NCBI GenBank assembly: GCA_007122745.1
Contig: SKTA01000141.1
Location: 1 to 8,414 of the forward strand
Origin: Bacteroidales bacterium
Lineage (GTDB): Bacteria > Bacteroidota > Bacteroidia > Bacteroidales > UBA7960
DNA: 8,414 nt
Direction: 5' to 3'
Shown here: positions 1-5,411 of the stretch, one piece after another
Numbering within the stretch: position 1 is the first letter of the stretch
How the letters are laid out: the number at the start of each line of letters is the position of its first letter
The notes under the pieces: generated by a model
What the model saw: only the letters and a program-made list of their open reading frames with translations
Told to the model about the DNA's origin: nothing
Databases searched by the model: none
Made by a program: the position numbers and the translations under genes

Positions 1-1
1 A

Positions 2-502
2 ATTGTCAGGACCGCATCAGCGGTTAATGAAAAGCTCAAGATGTCAATCGATGTTGCACCCGGCAGGATTAACCTGATGAACAAATCATGCCCGGTTCTC
101 CGAATTAAAGGCATCAACCATTACCGGGTTAAAGAGATTCAGGAAATATTCCAGGAAGAGGGAATTATTTTTAAGAAAAGACAACGTACGATCATCGATC
201 ACATGGCGGTAATCCGTCTAACAAAATTCTTGTATCTTTCAGACGTTGGGGATGGTTTATATATGGATGTTAGGGATGACACCAAGGGTTACTTTCTGCT
301 ACCGCAATACCTCAACTGGGAGGCATTCAAAAAGCTGACTGAAGAAGCCAAGTTTGAAACCTCAATCCTGTTTTTTGATGCCGCCAAAGCGATGATCCTT
401 GAAAACGATCAGATACTGAATATCGCCAGGATATATAAAAAGAACATTGACACCGATCAGCTTAAAGCGATCCGGGACAGATACCTTAAAATTTTAAAAT
501 AA
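2..502 (+). CDS. Hypothetical protein, 5'-truncated by window edge
   Basis: I do not recognise this protein. The frame is open from base 2 to the TAA at 500-502, so the gene probably begins outside the window. An internal ATG at 41-43 could serve as a start and would give 153 residues, but the 13 codons before it (beginning IVRTASAVNEKLK) read as ordinary coding sequence with helix-like composition, and no ribosome-binding site precedes that ATG. Counting from that ATG, the protein is charged and soluble-looking, without a signal peptide or membrane segment. It has a GLYMDVRDDTKGYFLLPQYL stretch in the middle and a Lys/Arg/Asp-rich helical C-terminus ending RDRYLKILK. No catalytic motif is apparent. 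A weak terminator-like hairpin follows the stop, so it is probably the last gene of its transcript. Coding status is likely from the length and the clean frame; function is unknown. Confidence 0.7.
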   Translation: MVRTASAVNEKLKMSIDVAPGRINLMNKSCPVLRIKGINHYRVKEIQEIFQEEGIIFKKRQRTIIDHMAVIRLTKFLYLSDVGDGLYMDVRDDTKGYFLLPQYLNWEAFKKLTEEAKFETSILFFDAAKAMILENDQILNIARIYKKNIDTDQLKAIRDRYLKILK

Positions 503-520
503 ACCGGGGTTTTATTTTTT
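496..520 (+). terminator. Weak terminator-like hairpin after the first gene
   Basis: An AT-rich inverted repeat, AAAATAAAC against GTTTTATTTT, encloses a CGGG loop. It overlaps the stop codon and ends in a T-rich run at 515-520. The right arm has one extra T, and the stem is mostly A-T pairs, so it would be weak. Position and T-tract fit an intrinsic terminator for the first gene, but this is judged by eye without a folding energy. Confidence 0.35.
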
Positions 521-582
521 GATATCCTGGAAATTAATGAAATTTACTGGGTTTATTTTAAAAAACTCTTGCTTTTAAAAAC

Positions 583-1245
583 ATGTCTGAGATTCGCTCC
601 AGCTTATTGATAATCATCTTAACACTGTTTGGGATTTGTTTAGCACCAGCTCAGTCGGGCGTTTTAGTTGTGCCCGACTCCAAAGGTATGTATGAAAGTT
701 TTTTCGCTTTGCGCGACTCCATCATGCGACGTGAAATTGGCAGTTTTACCTTTACCGGATCAATCATTGGCCTGTCTGACAAAGCTGTGATCCGTGAGTT
801 TGAAGTTATGTCGCAAACAAACAATACCATTACATTGACACTTGACGACATCAAAGTGCATATCACTACAGGCCCCTTTATGCGTGCAGGTCGGCGATTG
901 AATTACCATGGCCCTTATGGTTATGTGCATAGAATTGACGGACGCAACTTTTGGGGTTATGATGGCAGTGTGCCAGACCGGCAAATATATTCTATTAAAG
1001 TATTTTACGGTCAGCAGCAGGTGCAATTACCCAGTGCTGCATACCGGGATATCTTTGAACCAAATTTGTGTGCTCGCCCGCGCCTGTTCGAACCGGTCAG
1101 GTGTTATCCGCGTGCATTTCTTTCTGAAGATGGCAAGCGTGTTTACGTCTACATGCTTAACAGCAGGGTACCCAGCCTGTATGAAGTATGCTGGATAGTA
1201 AGTGAGGAAAAATATATTGGAAGGATAGTGGATTATGCTTATTAA
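583..1245 (+). CDS. Hypothetical exported protein with type I signal peptide
   Basis: I do not recognise the family. The 220-residue protein starts with a clear export signal: Arg5, a hydrophobic core at about residues 8-20 (LLIIILTLFGICL), then APA at 21-23 followed by Gln24, a plausible signal peptidase I site. Cys19 is not in a good lipobox because Ile precedes it, so a lipoprotein is less likely. The mature part is aromatic-rich, with a YHGPYGYVHRIDGRNFWGYD segment at about 108-127. It contains three cysteines (163, 174, 203), so one periplasmic disulfide is possible. No membrane segment follows the signal peptide. The start ATG sits in an AT-rich leader with no Shine-Dalgarno sequence. 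It is convergent with the sanA-like gene, only 13 bp apart. An envelope or periplasmic location is inferred; no function can be assigned. Confidence 0.75.
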   Translation: MSEIRSSLLIIILTLFGICLAPAQSGVLVVPDSKGMYESFFALRDSIMRREIGSFTFTGSIIGLSDKAVIREFEVMSQTNNTITLTLDDIKVHITTGPFMRAGRRLNYHGPYGYVHRIDGRNFWGYDGSVPDRQIYSIKVFYGQQQVQLPSAAYRDIFEPNLCARPRLFEPVRCYPRAFLSEDGKRVYVYMLNSRVPSLYEVCWIVSEEKYIGRIVDYAY

Positions 1246-1258
1246 AAACCGACTGCTG

Positions 1259-1930
1259 CTATTCTCCGATTGAGACCGACTCATTCGAATAATCCGTATC
1301 ACCTTTCATAAACAAATCATAAAACACCCTGGACTTGGCAAACCATTCCCTGATTCGTGTTCTGTCGTTCATCTCCTGATGGACATCTGCCGCATTGAAT
1401 GCTACCGCATTCATCCCTTTTTGTTTGGCAATGTAAACAGCTCTTTGGTTATGGAATTTTTGTGATATGATTGTAATGTCGGTTTGACCATAAACCTTAC
1501 GGGCACGCATAATCGATTCATAAGTGCGTATCCCGGCATGATCCTGAAAAATCGATGATGCAGGGACACCGAGTTCAACAAGTGCTTGTTGCATATATTC
1601 AGGTTCGTTGTAATACCTGGTGCGGTTATCTCCGCTCACGATCAGATATTGCACTTTATTATGGTGGTATAAGTTTGCAGCGGCTTCCATACGATTGCTG
1701 AAGTATGGGTTCGGCCTGCCACCCCTAGCACGGGGAGATGTCCCTAAAACAAGGCCAACCCGGTTATCAGGTAATTGTTCAACGGAGTCGTAGAGGTGTT
1801 TTTGGGTTGAAGTAGTAATAATCTGGTTCGTTACAAAAAGCAAAATCAATGGCAGAAGCACCATTATTTCAACAAGAAGCAATAGCTTCCTGAAAAGAGA
1901 TTTTTTATTATTTCTTTTTTTGCTTTTCAT
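1259..1930 (-). CDS. sanA: SanA/YdcF-like DUF218 membrane-anchored protein
   Basis: This 223-residue protein resembles SanA of Escherichia coli, a DUF218 inner-membrane protein linked to vancomycin tolerance and envelope barrier function, whose biochemical activity is unsettled. A basic N-terminus (MKSKKRNNKK) precedes one transmembrane helix at about 15-38, so the rest should lie on the periplasmic side. The DUF218 core shows VGLVLGTS at 58-65, a YLIVSGDNR strand-loop at 95-103, NEPEYM at 108-113, LGVP with D130 and AGIRTYESIMRARKVYG at 132-148, and ITIISQKFHNQRAVYIA at 152-168. These match the order and spacing of SanA motifs. Its length is close to the 239 residues of E. coli SanA. The ATG is complementary to 1928-1930 and the stop is TAG. 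It is transcribed divergently from the oxidoreductase operon and convergently with the exported-protein gene. The family call is firm; the cellular role in this organism is inferred. Confidence 0.88.
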   Translation of the reverse strand: MKSKKRNNKKSLFRKLLLLVEIMVLLPLILLFVTNQIITTSTQKHLYDSVEQLPDNRVGLVLGTSPRARGGRPNPYFSNRMEAAANLYHHNKVQYLIVSGDNRTRYYNEPEYMQQALVELGVPASSIFQDHAGIRTYESIMRARKVYGQTDITIISQKFHNQRAVYIAKQKGMNAVAFNAADVHQEMNDRTRIREWFAKSRVFYDLFMKGDTDYSNESVSIGE

Positions 1931-2032
1931 AGGGTAAAAATAATCAATTTGCCGGGGTTTTCAATCATTTGTTTTCATATTTGTAACGAAAGATCTGTTT
2001 TAGGATCAATGCTATGTGAAATAAACATTGGT

Positions 2033-2076
2033 TTAATTAAAAATAGTATGATTTCATAAAAAATAATTAATTAAAA
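2033..2076. repeat. Two direct copies of TTAATTAAAA in the divergent spacer
   Basis: The sequence TTAATTAAAA occurs exactly at 2033-2042 and again at 2067-2076, with starts 34 bp apart. This is in the 248-bp gene-free spacer between the divergently transcribed sanA-like gene and the oxidoreductase operon. Each copy contains the palindrome TTAATTAA. The spacer is very AT-rich, so chance is a real explanation; a regulator-binding or curved-DNA role is possible. Nothing else in the spacer is clear apart from the -7 element at 2102-2109. Confidence 0.3.
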
Positions 2077-2101
2077 GACCGCTCCTTTGAATAAATAATT
2101 A

Positions 2102-2109
2102 TAGTTTTG
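2102..2109 (+). promoter_or_regulatory. Candidate Bacteroidota -7 promoter element for the oxidoreductase operon
   Basis: TAGTTTTG matches the Bacteroidota -7 consensus TAnnTTTG exactly and lies 69 bases before the ATG of the ferredoxin subunit gene. A start of transcription near 2115-2117 would leave a leader of about 63 bases. No good -33 TTTG stands at the usual distance; the nearest TTTG (2086-2089) is too close. The call therefore rests on one box plus its position upstream of an operon. Confidence 0.4.
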
Positions 2110-2178
2110 TTGACCATCAGATTGTAGTTTTTGAAACCAACAGAAAAACGAATCGTTCATCAATAAATTATAATACAA

Positions 2179-2397
2179 ATGGCAAGAAAAGGAGATGTAG
2201 TCATAGATATTGAAAAGTGTAAGGGTTGTGAGGTTTGCCTTTCGGCATGTCCGCATGAAGTTCTCGCACTAAGCAATGAGGTAAACAGCAAAGGATACCA
2301 TTACACAGTAAAGGTAAACAGTGCTTGCACCGGTTGTGCCAATTGTGCTGTTGTTTGTCCTGATGCGGTGATTACCGTTTATCGTGAAAAGAAGTAG
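2179..2397 (+). CDS. vorD: 2-oxoacid:ferredoxin oxidoreductase, delta (ferredoxin-like) subunit
   Basis: This 72-residue protein is a two-cluster bacterial ferredoxin. Two CxxCxxCxxxCP motifs bind two [4Fe-4S] clusters: Cys14, 17, 20 and 24, and Cys50, 53, 56 and 60, the last cysteine of each followed by proline. It is the electron-transfer subunit of the four-gene oxidoreductase downstream, passing electrons from the thiamine active site and the beta-subunit cluster to soluble ferredoxin in the cytoplasm. The short N-terminus and compact two-motif layout are typical of KorD/VorD subunits. The ATG at 2179 follows an A/T-rich leader without a Shine-Dalgarno sequence, as is common in Bacteroidota. 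It is the first gene of the operon, and a 91-bp gap separates it from the alpha gene. The symbol is by analogy; korD would be equally defensible because the substrate is not proven. Confidence 0.92.
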   Translation: MARKGDVVIDIEKCKGCEVCLSACPHEVLALSNEVNSKGYHYTVKVNSACTGCANCAVVCPDAVITVYREKK

Positions 2398-2419
2398 TTT
2401 TTTGATAAATAATTGTTTT

Positions 2420-2467
2420 GATGGTGGGAAGTCCGCAGGTGGTTAACCGGGATATGGCGCCACCATC
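2420..2467 (+). other. Inverted repeat and nested palindromes in the vorD-vorB gap
   Basis: GATGGTGG at 2420-2427 is an exact reverse complement of CCACCATC at 2460-2467, so the transcript could form an 8-bp stem closing a 32-base loop. Inside the loop is GGTTAACC (2441-2448). TGGCGCCA (2455-2462) overlaps the right arm. A second GGTGG at 2438-2442 could compete for the same CCACC, giving two alternative pairings. No T-run follows, so it does not look like an intrinsic terminator. It may tune expression between the ferredoxin and alpha genes by processing, stability or access to the vorB start. I do not match it to a known riboswitch class. Confidence 0.4.
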
Positions 2468-2483
2468 TGACGGGAAAAAATAG
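2421..2483 (+). CDS. Possible 20-residue mini-ORF ahead of vorB
   Basis: An ATG at 2421 opens a 20-codon frame ending at TAG 2481-2483, five bases before the vorB ATG. The predicted peptide starts MVGSPQVVN and ends PPSDGKK. It lies out of frame with both vorD and vorB, so it is not a frameshifted tail or extension of either. The local base composition is clearly less AT-rich than the other intergenic stretches here and resembles coding DNA. Its start lies inside the left arm of the inverted repeat and the frame covers the whole hairpin, so translation would disrupt the structure. It could be a leader peptide, a remnant, or chance; twenty open codons are not significant alone. Confidence 0.2.
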   Translation: MVGSPQVVNRDMAPPSDGKK

Positions 2484-2488
2484 AGCAA

Positions 2489-3556
2489 ATGAAAGAATTA
2501 AGATTAATGAAAGGCAACGAAGCATTGGCTGAGGCTGCAATTCGTGCCGGTGCCGATGCTTATTTTGGCTATCCGATCACACCCCAGTCTGAGGTGATCG
2601 AATACCTGATGCGTGAAAATCCTGCAGACCGGACCGGGATGCAGGTTTTGCAGGCTGAAAGTGAGGTGGCGGCCATCAACATGATTTATGGAGCTGCCGG
2701 ATGTGGCAAACGGGCCATCACCTCATCTTCAAGTCCGGGGATTTCATTGAAGATGGAGGGTATTTCCTACATCGCAGGTGCTGAGCTTCCCTGTGTGGTC
2801 GTGAATGTTGTTCGGGCCGGTCCCGGACTTGGCACCATCCAGCCATCACAATCCGATTACTTTCAGGCTGTAAAGGGTGGCGGCCATGGCGATTATAAAA
2901 TGATCGTTCTGGCACCGGCTACCGTTCAGGAAAGTGTTGATTATGTGAAGCTTGGTTTTGATCTCGCGTTCAAGTACCGCAACCCCGTCATGATCCTCTC
3001 GGATGGCATCATCGGACAGATGATGGAAAAGGTGGAGCTGTTTGAACAAATGCCACGAAGCACGGAAGAGTATGACTGGGCCACCGTTGGTAAAAAACCG
3101 GGGAAAAACAGTGTCTTCGTCACATCACTGCAGTTACAGTCGGAAGAACAGGAAAAGGTAAACCTGCGCCTTCAGGCAAAATACCGTGTAATTGAAAAAA
3201 ATGAAGTGCGTTACGAAACCTATATGTGCGATGATGCAGAATACCTCTTTGTAGCTTTTGGCTCATGCGCGCGAATCACGAGGAAATCTATGGAGATGGC
3301 AAGGGAGAAAGGCCATAAGGTCGGATTGATCCGGCCGCAAACACTCTATCCATTTCCCGAGGAGGTCATTTATGAGATGGGCGGCCGCGTAAAAGGGATC
3401 CTGACCGTTGAGATGAATGCCGGCCAAATGGTAGAGGATGTGAAATTGGCCGTGAATGGCCAGTGTCCTGTAAAACATTTTGGGCGCTTCGGTGGAATGA
3501 TCCCCAGTCCGGATGAAATTTTGAATGCATTGGAACAAAAAATTATTGGAGGATAA
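2489..3556 (+). CDS. vorB: 2-oxoacid:ferredoxin oxidoreductase, alpha subunit (VorB type)
   Basis: This 355-residue subunit corresponds to the proteins named 3-methyl-2-oxobutanoate dehydrogenase subunit VorB. With the beta, gamma and delta subunits it oxidises a 2-oxoacid with CoA to acyl-CoA, CO2 and reduced ferredoxin in the cytoplasm. Visible hallmarks are the N-terminal KGNEALAEAAIRAGADAYFGYPITPQSE segment at about 8-35, including the conserved YPITP motif, followed by a pyrimidine-binding domain with the glycine-rich GAAGCGKRAITSSSSPGISL stretch. The C-terminal transketolase-like domain carries EYLFVAFGSCARI and VGLIRPQTLYPFPEE. Length is normal for VorB (about 350-360). The beta gene starts two bases after its stop, so the two are tightly co-transcribed. 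KorA of 2-oxoglutarate oxidoreductases is the close alternative; substrate choice cannot be settled by eye. Confidence 0.92.
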   Translation: MKELRLMKGNEALAEAAIRAGADAYFGYPITPQSEVIEYLMRENPADRTGMQVLQAESEVAAINMIYGAAGCGKRAITSSSSPGISLKMEGISYIAGAELPCVVVNVVRAGPGLGTIQPSQSDYFQAVKGGGHGDYKMIVLAPATVQESVDYVKLGFDLAFKYRNPVMILSDGIIGQMMEKVELFEQMPRSTEEYDWATVGKKPGKNSVFVTSLQLQSEEQEKVNLRLQAKYRVIEKNEVRYETYMCDDAEYLFVAFGSCARITRKSMEMAREKGHKVGLIRPQTLYPFPEEVIYEMGGRVKGILTVEMNAGQMVEDVKLAVNGQCPVKHFGRFGGMIPSPDEILNALEQKIIGG

Positions 3557-3558
3557 GC

Positions 3559-4326
3559 ATGTCAGAAAACAATATGATAACCCCCGAAAACCTGGTTTAC
3601 GAAAAAACCAAAGTGATGACCGACAGGGTTTTACACTATTGCCCCGGTTGCGGTCACGGTACAGCACACAGAATGCTGGCAGAAGTGATTGATGAGTTGG
3701 GCATTCAGGGCGACACCATTGGCGTTGCACCGGTTGGATGTTCTGTTCTGGCCTATTACTATTTTAACGTGGACATGCAGGAGGCTGCCCATGGCCGGGC
3801 TCCTGCCGTTGCAACAGGCATAAAACGGGTATTGCCCGAGAAATATGTATTTACCTACCAGGGAGATGGCGACCTGGCTGCGATCGGAACCGCAGAAACG
3901 ATCCACGCCTGTAACCGCGGTGAAAACATCCTGATCGTCTTCATCAACAACGGCATTTATGGCATGACAGGTGGCCAGATGGCACCCACCACGCTGCCGG
4001 GAATGAAAAGCTCCACCTCTCCCCGCGGAAGAGATGTGGCCACAATGGGCAACCCGCTGAAAATTACTGAGCTTATTGCTGAACTTCCCGGAACCTATTT
4101 CGTAACCCGCCAATCGGTTCATACCCCTGGCAATGCCAGAAAAACCCGTAGAGCGCTTAAAAAAGCCCTGGAATATCAGAAGTTGAATAAAGGAACATGC
4201 TTTGTTGAGATCGTTGCAAACTGTCCGTCCGGATGGAAAATGACCCCTGTGCAGTCCAACAAATGGATGGAAGAACACATGTTCTCGTTCTACCCGTTGG
4301 GTGATATCAAAGTACCAGAAAAATAA
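3559..4326 (+). CDS. vorA: 2-oxoacid:ferredoxin oxidoreductase, beta subunit (ThDP-binding)
   Basis: This 255-residue protein is the thiamine diphosphate-binding catalytic subunit of the oxidoreductase. The CPGCGH motif at 28-33 is typical of KorB/VorA subunits and supplies Cys28 and Cys31. The ThDP/Mg-binding motif is GDGDLAAIG at 102-110 with its paired asparagines at 130-131 (INNGIYGMTGGQ). Cys61 and a late NCPSGW (Cys222) are candidate further ligands for the subunit's [4Fe-4S] cluster; I have not verified which. Length is somewhat shorter than the roughly 280-300 residues common in KorB, but the C-terminus (LGDIKVPEK) looks natural and the frame is clean. It sits two bases after vorB and 14 bases before the gamma gene. 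It could equally be named korB if the substrate is 2-oxoglutarate. Confidence 0.92.
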   Translation: MSENNMITPENLVYEKTKVMTDRVLHYCPGCGHGTAHRMLAEVIDELGIQGDTIGVAPVGCSVLAYYYFNVDMQEAAHGRAPAVATGIKRVLPEKYVFTYQGDGDLAAIGTAETIHACNRGENILIVFINNGIYGMTGGQMAPTTLPGMKSSTSPRGRDVATMGNPLKITELIAELPGTYFVTRQSVHTPGNARKTRRALKKALEYQKLNKGTCFVEIVANCPSGWKMTPVQSNKWMEEHMFSFYPLGDIKVPEK

Positions 4327-4340
4327 AATAAGATAACATC

Positions 4341-4895
4341 ATGACAGAAGAAATAATCATAGCAGGTTTTGGCGGACAAGGTGTCCTTTCGATGGGACAG
4401 ATCCTATGTTACAGTGGTGTGATGCAAGGGCAGGAGGTTACCTGGATGCCCTCATACGGTCCGGAGATGAGGGGTGGAACAGCAAACTGTACCGCAATCA
4501 TTAGCGACAAAGAGATCAGTTCCCCGGTATTGACAGAATATGATACCGCCATCGTTTTGAATCAACCCTCTATGGATAAGTTTGAAGACGCCGTTAAACC
4601 GGGCGGCTTGCTTATCTATGAAGAAAACGGCATGACCCGAAAGCCTAAAAGAAAAGATATCAACATCTTTTCCATCGCAGCATACGACGAAAGCGTGAAA
4701 ATGAACAACACGAAAGTGTTTAACATGATCGTGATCGGAGGCTTTCTGAAAGTAAAACCCATCATTGAACTTGAAAATGTAATCAAGGGTTTGCAGAAAG
4801 TGCTCCCGGAACGCTACCACCACCTGATTCCGCTGAATGAGGAAGCGATTCACAAAGGGATGGATATTATCAAAAAAGAACACAGTCTTAATTGA
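4341..4895 (+). CDS. vorC: 2-oxoacid:ferredoxin oxidoreductase, gamma subunit
   Basis: This 184-residue protein is the gamma subunit (POR/KOR catalytic-domain family), which takes part in CoA binding and holds the complex together. The nucleotide-like IIIAGFGGQGVLSMGQ motif at 5-20 and the family signature SYGPEMRGGTANC at 38-50 are both intact. The remainder alternates short strands and helices, including an IVLNQPSMDKFEDAVKPGG segment at about 71-89. Length is usual for KorC/VorC. It follows the beta gene by 14 bases and completes the delta-alpha-beta-gamma set, so all four subunits needed for an active enzyme are present. Its TGA stop overlaps the ATG of the downstream protease-like gene by one base, indicating that gene belongs to the same transcript. 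The specific 2-oxoacid is not determinable from this subunit. Confidence 0.92.
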   Translation: MTEEIIIAGFGGQGVLSMGQILCYSGVMQGQEVTWMPSYGPEMRGGTANCTAIISDKEISSPVLTEYDTAIVLNQPSMDKFEDAVKPGGLLIYEENGMTRKPKRKDINIFSIAAYDESVKMNNTKVFNMIVIGGFLKVKPIIELENVIKGLQKVLPERYHHLIPLNEEAIHKGMDIIKKEHSLN

Positions 4896-5320
4896 TGCAG
4901 ATCCCAATACAAGTGATCCCACTTCAGCCTGATGGATGTCACTTGATGATAACGGGCGAAATAAATGGTTTGAAGGCTAATATCCTGTTGGATACAGGAG
5001 CCTCCAAAACCATAATGGATGTCCAGCGTGTGTCCCATTATCTTGAAAATCCTGAAATTAATTTATTTGATAAGCCTATTATGGGTATGGGAAATAATAA
5101 AATCAAATCCTGGGCTACCAAACTTCCGAAATTTTCCATCGGAGCCGTTTGCTTGTCAGACTGGCCGATTGTTTTGGTTGATCTGAAACCGATAAATGAC
5201 TCTTATGCCGTTTATGACCTGCCAAGGATTGATATGGTTTTGGGAGGAGACCTCCTTATGTATTTTCAATCGGCTATTGACTATCAAAATAAGGTATTCA
5301 TTATTAACATGAAAGAATGA
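4895..5320 (+). CDS. Retropepsin-like aspartic protease domain protein
   Basis: This 141-residue protein is a stand-alone retropepsin-like (clan AA) domain. The catalytic motif is ILLDTGASKTIMD at 30-42 with Asp33 as the likely nucleophile-activating residue. The second conserved element, IDMVLGGDLLMYF at 112-124, matches the hydrophobic-G-x-D-x-L pattern near the C-terminus of such folds. One copy per chain means it would act as a homodimer, as known for retropepsins. There is no signal peptide or membrane helix, so it should be cytosolic. I chose ATG 4895 over the TTG at 4892: it forms a TGATG overlap with the stop of the gamma gene, a standard translational-coupling arrangement. The fold call is good; substrate and even proteolytic activity are unproven. 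Operon membership suggests, without proving, a link to the oxidoreductase. Confidence 0.85.
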   Translation: MQIPIQVIPLQPDGCHLMITGEINGLKANILLDTGASKTIMDVQRVSHYLENPEINLFDKPIMGMGNNKIKSWATKLPKFSIGAVCLSDWPIVLVDLKPINDSYAVYDLPRIDMVLGGDLLMYFQSAIDYQNKVFIINMKE

Positions 5321-5367
5321 TTTGTTAAATTCCTTTATGTTTTTTTCCCCTTTGAGAAAAAATCAAT

Positions 5368-5375
5368 TAACTTTG
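5368..5375 (+). promoter_or_regulatory. Bacteroidota -7 promoter element for secDF
   Basis: TAACTTTG is an exact match to TAnnTTTG and lies 36 bases before the secDF ATG, predicting a transcript start near 5381-5383 and a short leader of about 30 bases. The -33 region is only a T-rich stretch around 5341-5347; the TTTG at 5351-5354 is too close to be a normal partner. Its position in the 91-bp gap after the protease gene supports an independent promoter for secDF. Confidence 0.55.
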
Positions 5376-5411
5376 CGGTCGTTTTTTCATATATAATAAA
5401 AGTGCAACAAC

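Noticed and set aside
2007..2014. Minus-strand TAGCATTG as the sanA promoter
   Set aside because: It has one mismatch to TAnnTTTG and no -33 partner in AT-rich DNA; too weak to annotate.
2420..2467. Cobalamin or other known riboswitch in the vorD-vorB gap
   Set aside because: A few bases (GGGAA, GGTG, AACC) faintly recall the cobalamin core, but the element is far too short, lacks the other conserved blocks and sits inside an operon for an unrelated enzyme.
3263..3730. A 155-codon minus-strand frame spanning the vorB-vorA junction
   Set aside because: It is antisense to two well-supported coding sequences, and its translation is low-complexity-like with many Cys/His/Arg and no domain.
3631..4278. 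A 215-codon open frame on the minus strand
   Set aside because: It is entirely antisense to the beta-subunit gene, which has intact CPGCGH and ThDP motifs. The antisense peptide shows no recognisable domain and no upstream signal.
4892..4894. TTG as start of the protease-like gene
   Set aside because: The next codon is ATG, forming a TGATG overlap with the gamma stop. The ATG is the simpler start and only one residue differs.
4452..4922. A 156-codon minus-strand frame across the gamma subunit end
   Set aside because: It is antisense to the conserved gamma subunit; the overlap is explained by the coding bias of the plus strand.
5341..5367. T6C/GA6 inverted repeat before secDF as a terminator
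   Set aside because: The stem would be nearly all A-T with an 8-base loop and no T-run after it, and it runs into the secDF -7 element. It is more likely promoter-associated AT-rich DNA.
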